DNA of 5,170 nt from Candidatus Eiseniibacteriota bacterium (lineage in GTDB: Bacteria; Eisenbacteria; RBG-16-71-46; JAGVPR01). Numbering within the stretch: position 1 is the stretch's first letter; the number at the start of each line of letters is the position of its first letter. Below, piece by piece: positions 1-5,170 of the stretch. A program made the translations under genes and the position numbers. The DNA lies in contig JAGVPR010000181.1 in assembly GCA_020052115.1 (NCBI GenBank), forward strand, positions 1-5,170, read 5' to 3'. The notes under the pieces are model-generated. The model worked only from the letters and a program-made list of their open reading frames with translations. It was not told the DNA's origin and did no database searches.

Positions 1-29
1 AAGCTCGCCGGGCCCGCCGAGTGGCGCTA

Positions 30-521
30 CTAGCGTCCCCGACCCGCCGGGAAGGCCGCCCGAAGCCGCTCGAAGGTGTGCGCGAGATCTTCAGGCGGAT
101 CGGTGGCGCTGCGGGAGGACGTGTCCTCCGTGTCCCCCCGGAGCCGGGGCACGTAGTGCAAGTGGAGGTGCCCTTCCACCCCCGCGCCCGCGCATCGCCC
201 GAGGTTGACTCCCAGATTCGCCCCGTCCGGGCCGTAAGCGGAACGCACGGCCTCCTCGATCTTCAGGAGCAGCTCCGCGGCCTCAGCGCGTTCTTCAGCC
301 CCCAGACCGGCGAGCAGCGGCACGTGGCGGTTCGAGACCAGCATGAGATGGCCGGCGCCGTAGGGGTAGATGTTGAGGATGATGTAGTGGTGCCGCCCCC
401 GGAAGAGCACGAAGTCCCGGTCGTCATCGCCCCGGCCCGCCCGCTCGCAGAAGATGCAGCCCTGCGGCGGCGGTTCGAGGAGGTACTTCATGCGCCAAGG
501 TGACCAGAGATTGCGGATCAT
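30..521 (-). CDS. HIT-family nucleotide hydrolase/phosphorylase (Ap4A phosphorylase-like)
   Basis: A 163-residue cytosolic protein of the histidine triad superfamily, which cleaves or transfers nucleotidyl groups on substrates such as dinucleoside polyphosphates (Ap4A) or AMP conjugates. The triad is at residues 118-124 (HLHLHYV); by family rule the middle histidine, H120, is the nucleophile. The N-terminus LWSPWRMKY (5-13), the CIFC pair (22-25) and the NIYPYGAGHLML segment (50-61) are typical of the bacterial HIT branch related to actinobacterial Ap4A phosphorylases. Length is normal for that branch. The ATG is supported by GAGGT (minus strand, 528-532) six bases upstream and by a promoter at 554-582. 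It is transcribed divergently from the kinase gene, with no obvious functional link. The exact substrate cannot be told from sequence, and the overlapping plus-strand reading frame is a shadow. Confidence 0.93.
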   Translation of the reverse strand: MIRNLWSPWRMKYLLEPPPQGCIFCERAGRGDDDRDFVLFRGRHHYIILNIYPYGAGHLMLVSNRHVPLLAGLGAEERAEAAELLLKIEEAVRSAYGPDGANLGVNLGRCAGAGVEGHLHLHYVPRLRGDTEDTSSRSATDPPEDLAHTFERLRAAFPAGRGR

Positions 522-553
522 CGTCCGACCTCGCGTTTCGGGGTTCGAGGCGC

Positions 554-582
554 AGAATAGCGAACACCGGCCGCCGGGTCAA
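554..582 (-). promoter_or_regulatory. Sigma-70-type promoter of the HIT gene
   Basis: On the minus strand, TTGACC (-35, bases 577-582) and TATTCT (-10, bases 554-559) are separated by exactly 17 bp. They match the housekeeping consensus at 5/6 and 4/6 positions. The predicted start near 547 gives a leader of about 26 nt containing the GAGGT ribosome site. An 8-bp palindrome, AGCCGGCT (586-593), sits just upstream of the -35 element; its role is unknown. Confidence 0.7.
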
Positions 583-614
583 CGAAGCCGGCTCGCCTGC
601 CGCGTTCATTGACG

Positions 615-643
615 TTGAAGGCCGTGCGGTCCGGTGCTAGGTT
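615..643 (+). promoter_or_regulatory. Candidate sigma-70-type promoter of the kinase/regulator operon
   Basis: TTGAAG (615-620) lies 17 bp before TAGGTT (638-643). TG at 635-636 gives an extended -10 arrangement. The -10 hexamer is weak (3/6), so this is only a candidate. It lies in the divergent intergenic region, about 32 bp from the -35 box of the HIT promoter, and would leave a leader of roughly 45 nt before the ATG at 694. Confidence 0.3.
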
Positions 644-693
644 GAGACGGACATCGAAACGTCATCGCGTAGCGAGCGGAGGAACGAAACCCC

Positions 694-1788
694 ATGACGG
701 TGCGTGCGGGAACACTGCCGCAGCGAGCCTCCATCCCCGCGCTCGTCCTCGACAGCATGGAAGTCGGGATCCTGGTCCTCGATCCCCGCGGCCGGATCGG
801 TTATCTGAACCGCAAGGCCGAGGAGATCCTCGAGGTCGCGTCGGCCGAGTTCATCGGGCGCGACGTGGACGAGGCCTTCGTCTCGAACGACGATCGCTGG
901 CACTCCAGCGATCCGATTGACACCCTCGGGGCTCGCGCGACGCAGCGCGAGGCTTCGCTGAAGATCGGCGGCCGAGAGGTCACGATCGAGGCTACGGCCG
1001 CTGCGCTCCGCGGGGGCGAGGAGGAACTCCTCGGAACCCTCGTCACCTTCACCGATTACAGCGAGGGCGAGGCCGACGAGGAGTTTCAGCGAAACGTCCA
1101 GCGGCTTGCCTCCCTCGGCGAACTGTCGGCGGTCGTCGCCCACGAGATCCGAAACCCGCTCACCGGGATCCGCACCACGGTGCAGTACGTGGGGAGCAAG
1201 CTGGCCGAGGGGGACCCGAAGAAGGAAGACCTCCAGGACGTCATCAAGGAGATTGACCGGATCGAGCAGATCATCACCGAGCTTCTCCTCTTCGCGCGGC
1301 CCCAGGCGGCCAAGACCGAGCTCGTGAACATCAACGAGGTGGTCGAGAAGAGCCTCGACAACCTCGAGCTGCAGTTCGAGGAATTGAAGATTGCCGTCAA
1401 GCGCGATCTCGCCGAGGGCCCGCCCCTCATCGCCGTGGACCCGGACCAGATGCTCCAGGTCTTCCTGAACCTCCTCATCAACAGCGTGGACGCGATGCCG
1501 GAGGGCGGGTCGCTTCGGGCGGCCACCTCCACGCGGCGATACCGGTCGGGACGGCGGGTGGTCGAGGTTGCTTTCTCGGACACCGGGGTGGGAATCCCGC
1601 AGGACAACCTCGACAAGATCTTCGATCCCTTCTTCACGACGCGGCCCAGCGGCACCGGGCTGGGCCTGACGATCTCGCTCCAGATCGTTCGGGAGCATGG
1701 GGGACGCATCACGGTCCGGAACCGTTCCCAGGGCGGCGCAACGTTTCGCATCACGCTGCCGGTTCCGGAGCCTGAGGGAGGGGACTGA
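694..1788 (+). CDS. Soluble PAS-domain sensor histidine kinase (NtrB/AtoS type)
   Basis: A 364-residue kinase that autophosphorylates on a histidine and passes phosphate to a partner receiver. Domain order: PAS sensor about 13-122, linking helix about 125-140, dimerisation domain with H-box HEIRNPLTG (phospho-acceptor H150), and a GHKL ATPase domain about 245-360. The ATPase domain has the N-box NLLINSVDAM (259-268, key N263), G1 DTGVGI (296-301), F-box FDPFFTT (310-316) and G2 GTGLGL (320-325). All catalytic motifs are intact. There is no signal peptide or membrane segment, so it should sense a cytosolic cue; the PAS ligand cannot be read from sequence. GGAGGA at 678-683 supports the ATG. 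The NtrC-type gene starts 2 nt after its stop, so that regulator is the obvious partner. The H-box and architecture match nitrogen/acetoacetate-type kinases that work with sigma-54 activators, but specificity is unknown. Confidence 0.93.
   Translation: MTVRAGTLPQRASIPALVLDSMEVGILVLDPRGRIGYLNRKAEEILEVASAEFIGRDVDEAFVSNDDRWHSSDPIDTLGARATQREASLKIGGREVTIEATAAALRGGEEELLGTLVTFTDYSEGEADEEFQRNVQRLASLGELSAVVAHEIRNPLTGIRTTVQYVGSKLAEGDPKKEDLQDVIKEIDRIEQIITELLLFARPQAAKTELVNINEVVEKSLDNLELQFEELKIAVKRDLAEGPPLIAVDPDQMLQVFLNLLINSVDAMPEGGSLRAATSTRRYRSGRRVVEVAFSDTGVGIPQDNLDKIFDPFFTTRPSGTGLGLTISLQIVREHGGRITVRNRSQGGATFRITLPVPEPEGGD
1774..1783 (+). promoter_or_regulatory. Ribosome binding site deciding the GTG start of the NtrC-type gene
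   Basis: GAGGGAGGGG lies inside the last codons of the kinase gene, 7 nt before GTG 1791. It supports the GTG start, gives a protein that begins directly at the receiver fold, and implies translational coupling across the 2-nt gap. Confidence 0.7.
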
Positions 1789-1790
1789 CG

Positions 1791-3191
<1,401 letters not shown>

Positions 3192-3238
3192 CAGCAACGC
3201 TAACGTATTATCAGCCACTGTTTTGCGACGTGTTTCCA

Positions 3239-3268
3239 GGTAACCATAAGAATAATTGACGGTTAGCC
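3239..3268 (+). other. Imperfect hairpin in the A+T-rich spacer
   Basis: GGTAACC (3239-3245) can pair with GGTTAGCC (3261-3268), leaving one bulged G at 3266 and a 15-nt loop. No T-run follows, so it does not look like an intrinsic terminator. It could be an mRNA 3'-end structure, a protein binding site, or chance. Confidence 0.25.
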
Positions 3269-3300
3269 TCTCGCTCGGCGCGCGGGAGGAGGCCGAAGAG

Positions 3301-3330
3301 GCCCGCTGCGGACCCTCCGTCCCGGCGGGC
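3301..3330 (+). terminator. GC-rich hairpin, possible terminator of the kinase/regulator operon
   Basis: GCCCGC (3301-3306) pairs with GCGGGC (3325-3330). The inner arm GGAC (3310-3313) pairs with GTCC (3319-3322) around a CCTCC loop. T3307-G3324 and G3308-C3323 can bridge the two arms, leaving one bulged C. That makes a stem of about 12 bp. The following AATTCATTT is only partly T-rich, so termination may be weak. It lies 110 nt after the NtrC-type stop and before the sigma-54-like promoter. Confidence 0.4.
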
Positions 3331-3392
3331 AATTCATTTGGTGGCAAGGCCTTCCGCGAATAGTGGATTTTCGGAGATCTACCTGGGGCGTT

Positions 3393-3408
3393 TGGCACGA
3401 ACTCTGTA
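3393..3408 (+). promoter_or_regulatory. Sigma-54-like (-24/-12) promoter upstream of the receiver gene
   Basis: TGGCACG (3393-3399) matches the -24 element at all seven positions. After four bases, CTGTA (3404-3408) stands where TTGCA is expected (3/5), so the GG-N10-GC core reads GG-N10-GT. Predicted +1 is near 3419, giving a leader of about 28 nt with a well-placed ribosome site. A complete sigma-54 activator is encoded immediately upstream. The -12 mismatch at the usually conserved C is the main reason for doubt. No convincing activator binding site was found. Confidence 0.55.
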
Positions 3409-3434
3409 TTAGGGTTTCGGGATGCGTCGACTGC

Positions 3435-3440
3435 GGGAGG
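3435..3440 (+). promoter_or_regulatory. Ribosome binding site fixing the TTG start of the receiver gene
   Basis: GGGAGG ends six bases before TTG at 3447. The frame is open back to an ATG at 3363, but that extension has no receiver homology and would run over the sigma-54-like promoter. The TTG start gives a protein that begins right at the first receiver strand. Confidence 0.7.
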
Positions 3441-3446
3441 TCCTCA

Positions 3447-3821
3447 TTGGGCAAGCTCGTGCTCATCGTGGACGACGAGCGACTTCTGGCGCGGACGCTG
3501 GCCAACACGCTCCGCGAGGCCGGATATCTGGCAACGGTGGCGGAGACGGCGGAATCGGCGGAACGGCACCTCGCGGGGAAGGAGACGTTCGAACTGATCG
3601 TGTTGGATAACCGGCTTCCACGCCGGAGCGGTCTGGACGTCTTGAGGGGTGTTCGAGACACGGGGTTCGCCGGCAAGGTCATCTTGATGACTGCCTATGA
3701 CAGTCGCGAGGTGCAGACCGAGGCCAGGCGCTTGAAGGTCGATCGTTATGTCAAGAAACCGTTCGACCTCGCTCTGATGATGGCGGAGATACGCGACCTC
3801 ATCGGCGATGGCGAGGCGTGA
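3447..3821 (+). CDS. Single-domain response regulator (receiver only)
   Basis: A 124-residue stand-alone receiver with no output domain, of the CheY/Spo0F size class. Visible phosphorylation residues are D9/D10 (VDDE), acceptor D54 in VLDNRLP, T82 in LMTAYD and K104 in VKKPFDL, so it should be phosphorylatable. Such proteins act by binding a partner, as an intermediate in a phosphorelay, or as a phosphate sink. The TTG start is chosen for its ribosome site and domain boundary. The gene is preceded by a sigma-54-like promoter and followed after 46 nt, with no visible terminator, by the H1-like gene, so the two are probably co-transcribed. The nearest kinase candidate is the PAS kinase encoded at 694-1788, which already has its own partner. 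Partner and target are unknown. Confidence 0.88.
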   Translation: MGKLVLIVDDERLLARTLANTLREAGYLATVAETAESAERHLAGKETFELIVLDNRLPRRSGLDVLRGVRDTGFAGKVILMTAYDSREVQTEARRLKVDRYVKKPFDLALMMAEIRDLIGDGEA

Positions 3822-3849
3822 CTGGTTTCTTCAGAACAAATCCATTAAC

Positions 3850-3861
3850 GGAGGGAGGTGA
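3850..3861 (+). promoter_or_regulatory. Strong ribosome binding site of the H1-like gene
   Basis: GGAGGGAGGTGA contains overlapping Shine-Dalgarno matches, 6-10 nt before the ATG at 3868. It is among the strongest in the window and suggests high translation of the basic protein. Confidence 0.75.
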
Positions 3862-3867
3862 GACATA

Positions 3868-4173
3868 ATGGCGAAGAAGGCCGCGAAGAAGAAGGGCGGA
3901 AAGAAGAAGGGCGGGAAGAAGGCTGCGAAGAAGGCCAAGCGCAAGAAGCCCGCAAAGAAAGCCAGTAGGAAGAAGGCAGCCAAGAAGGCTGGCCGGAAGA
4001 AGACTTCCCGTAAGTCCGCCAAGAGGAAGAAGGGCGGTCGCAAGGCCGCGAAGAAGGGCGGTCGCAAGGCCGCGAAGAAGGGTGCCCGTAAGGGTGGCCG
4101 GAAGAAGGCCCGCCGAAAGGCAGCGCCGAAGAAGTCCACCGGACCCATGGAGCCCCCTATCACGATCCTCTAG
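3868..4173 (+). CDS. Histone H1-like Lys/Ala-rich nucleoid protein
   Basis: A 101-residue low-complexity basic protein. By count it has 39 Lys and 11 Arg, a single acidic residue (E95), and otherwise mostly Ala and Gly. Residues 1-89 are built from AAKK, KGG and GRKAAKK units, including an exact KGGRKAAK duplication at 55-62 and 63-70. The composition resembles eukaryotic H1 C-terminal tails and bacterial H1-like proteins (Chlamydia Hc1/Hc2 and Bordetella BpH1 types), which bind and condense DNA without a folded domain. The last 12 residues (STGPMEPPITIL) change character: uncharged, proline-rich and ending hydrophobic. A strong ribosome site and a very strong terminator point to an abundant product. 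Purine-rich AAG codons dominate. It probably shares a transcript with the receiver gene. Low complexity prevents family assignment by similarity alone; an RNA-binding or ribosome-associated basic protein is the main alternative. Confidence 0.82.
   Translation: MAKKAAKKKGGKKKGGKKAAKKAKRKKPAKKASRKKAAKKAGRKKTSRKSAKRKKGGRKAAKKGGRKAAKKGARKGGRKKARRKAAPKKSTGPMEPPITIL
4030..4077 (+). repeat. Exact 24-bp tandem repeat (two copies) in the H1-like gene
   Basis: Bases 4030-4053 and 4054-4077 are identical, codon for codon, each encoding KGGRKAAK. A third, diverged unit (KGARKGG) follows. Identical synonymous codons in both copies point to recent duplication, so length is likely to vary between strains. 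Confidence 0.9.
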
Positions 4174-4193
4174 ACGGAACACGGACGCGCCCA

Positions 4194-4236
4194 GGGGGTT
4201 GGTTCGCGAGACCCGCGAGCCAACCCCTAGTATTTT
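4194..4236 (+). terminator. Strong intrinsic terminator after the H1-like gene
   Basis: Bases 4195-4208 pair with 4214-4227 in a 14-bp stem with one G-T wobble (4203/4219) and a 5-nt loop (4209-4213), followed by TAGTATTTT. It begins about 20 nt after the H1-like stop codon and separates this unit from galE. Confidence 0.9.
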
Positions 4237-4337
4237 GCCCCTCGGCGTCGCTCCTGTCGCCCCTTCCGCCACGCGCGCGGGACGCGTATCCTTGTGCAGG
4301 CTCGCATCCTCAGAGGATCCGACGAGGGGAGGGGACG

Positions 4338-5170
4338 ATGGCGGTCCTGGTGACAGGCGGCGCGGGATACATCGGCAGCGTGTGCGTGGAGCTTCTGCTC
4401 TCGGGCGGCGAAGACGTTGTCGTGCTCGACGATCTCTCTCGGGGTCATCGCGCCGCCGTCTCTCCGAAGGCGAAGTTCGTCGAGGGGGACCTCAGGCGCC
4501 CTGAGGACCTTGAGCGCGCCTTTGCGAGCGGACCCGTTGACTGCGTCATGCACTTCGCCGCGCACAGCCAGGTCCCCGAGTCCATGCGGGATCCCGCCCT
4601 CTACTTCGGTGATAACGTGGGCGGCGGCGTCACGCTCCTGGAGGGGATGCGCCGCCACGGTGTGCGCCTTTTCCTCTTCTCCTCGACCGCCGCGGTGTAC
4701 GGGTCCCCGCGCTCGGTTCCTATTCGCGAGGACGATCCGACCCATCCGACGAATCCTTACGGCGAGTCGAAGCTCATGCTCGAGACCGTTCTCGCATGGT
4801 ACGCCCGGCTCCACGGGTTCCGGCACGTCTGCCTTCGGTATTTCAACGCCGCGGGGGCGACAGCCGAGCGGGGCGAGGACCACGTTCCGGAGACGCATCT
4901 CATCCCGATCGTCCTCGAAGCCGCCTCCGGCCGGCGCGAGCAGGTCGAGGTTTTCGGCGATGACTACGAGACGGGCGACGGCACGTGCGTGCGCGATTAC
5001 ATCCATGTCGCCGATCTGGCCGAAGCCCACCGTCTCGCTCTCGGCGCGCTGCGCCAGGGCGGGACGGGGGTCTACAATCTGGGCAATGGATCGGGCTTCA
5101 GCGTGCGCCAGGTCATGGACGCCGCGCGCGCGGTGACGGGGCGCGAGATCAAGGCGCGCGTCGGGCCGCG
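4338..5170 (+). CDS. galE: UDP-glucose 4-epimerase, 3' end outside the window
   Basis: The first 277 codons of an NAD-dependent short-chain dehydrogenase/reductase that interconverts UDP-glucose and UDP-galactose, feeding galactose use and surface polysaccharide synthesis in the cytosol. Visible motifs are the Rossmann NAD-binding GGAGYIGS (7-14), SSTAAVYG (115-122), the catalytic YGESK with Y141 and K145, YFNAAGA, and the GalE-type HVPETHLIPIVLEAA and DGTCVRDYIHVADLAEAH segments. T117 occupies the place of the catalytic serine, a substitution accepted in this family. About 50-60 residues are expected to be missing at the C-terminus. GGAGG at 4328-4332, five bases before the ATG, supports the start. 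The gene is cut off from its neighbours by the 4194-4236 terminator. TATCCT at 4287-4292 is a possible -10 box, but no -35 box fits, so its promoter is unresolved. A related UDP-sugar epimerase is the only real alternative. Confidence 0.92.
   Translation, partial: MAVLVTGGAGYIGSVCVELLLSGGEDVVVLDDLSRGHRAAVSPKAKFVEGDLRRPEDLERAFASGPVDCVMHFAAHSQVPESMRDPALYFGDNVGGGVTLLEGMRRHGVRLFLFSSTAAVYGSPRSVPIREDDPTHPTNPYGESKLMLETVLAWYARLHGFRHVCLRYFNAAGATAERGEDHVPETHLIPIVLEAASGRREQVEVFGDDYETGDGTCVRDYIHVADLAEAHRLALGALRQGGTGVYNLGNGSGFSVRQVMDAARAVTGREIKARVGP

Larger units (their letters stand above)
3192..3446 (+). other. Intergenic regulatory region between the NtrC-type gene and the receiver gene
   Basis: These 255 nt have no credible gene. 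The first part (3192-3260) is about 42% G+C by direct count, a sharp dip against its surroundings. Next come an imperfect hairpin (3239-3268), a GC-rich hairpin (3301-3330), an 8-bp palindrome AAGGCCTT (3346-3353), a sigma-54-like promoter (3393-3408) and a ribosome site (3435-3440). The order fits end-of-operon followed by a new activator-controlled start. Confidence 0.6.

Noticed and set aside
1..29. Possible end of another gene at the left edge
   Set aside because: Only 29 bases lie before the HIT stop codon, too few to support any call.
21..503. Plus-strand open frame opposite the HIT gene
   Set aside because: The minus-strand HIT protein has an intact triad, a promoter and a ribosome site; the plus frame has no recognisable motif.
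3342..3357. Second sigma-54-like match, TGGCAAG
   Set aside because: The GG to GC spacing is 11 instead of 10, and the -12 region does not resemble TTGCA.
3831..4163. Minus-strand open frame rich in Phe, Ala and Leu opposite the H1-like gene
   Set aside because: It is the complement of the Lys/Arg repeat codons; its Phe-rich composition follows from AAG codons on the plus strand, and the plus-strand frame has the strong ribosome site.
4306..4318. Small hairpin (ATCCT/AGGAT, 3-nt loop) before galE as a riboswitch or attenuator
   Set aside because: Five base pairs in a short leader without T-run or conserved ligand motif; likely chance.
4227..5136. Open frames on both strands overlapping galE (4227-5030 minus, 4417-5136 plus)
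   Set aside because: The frame starting at 4338 carries every GalE motif; the others are shadows rich in Arg, Ser and Pro.

Overview
The window is a stretch of G+C-rich bacterial chromosome (about two-thirds G+C by eye). It holds six protein genes, one of them cut by the right edge, and no RNA genes, CRISPR arrays, insertion sequences or phage genes. ATC and CTC/CTG codons dominate, start codons include GTG and TTG, and Shine-Dalgarno sites are strong. The sigma-54 activator and sigma-54-like promoter fit a Gram-negative-type lineage (for example Deltaproteobacteria-like, Gemmatimonadota or Eisenbacteria-like groups). The phylum cannot be fixed from this sequence alone.

Layout: (1) 30-521, minus strand: a HIT-family nucleotide hydrolase/phosphorylase with a clear sigma-70-type promoter at 554-582. 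(2) 694-1788 and 1791-3191, plus strand: a tightly linked two-component operon, namely a soluble PAS histidine kinase (NtrB/AtoS type) and an NtrC-family sigma-54 activator with intact GAFTGA, Walker and Fis-HTH motifs. (3) 3192-3446: a 255-nt intergenic region with an A+T-rich first part, two hairpins and a sigma-54-like promoter (3393-3408). (4) 3447-3821: a stand-alone receiver-domain response regulator with a TTG start. (5) 3868-4173: a 101-residue Lys/Ala/Gly/Arg-rich histone H1-like protein with an internal 24-bp tandem repeat. It is followed by a very strong intrinsic terminator (4194-4236). (6) 4338-5170: the first 277 codons of a UDP-glucose 4-epimerase (GalE).

Working model (inference): the kinase phosphorylates the NtrC-type activator. 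The activator could then drive sigma-54 transcription from the promoter just downstream of its own gene, producing a transcript that carries the single-domain receiver and the H1-like DNA-binding protein and ends at the 4194-4236 terminator. That would couple a cytosolic signal to bulk nucleoid compaction. The individual families are known; the linkage is what deserves a second look. The HIT and GalE genes look like ordinary housekeeping neighbours.
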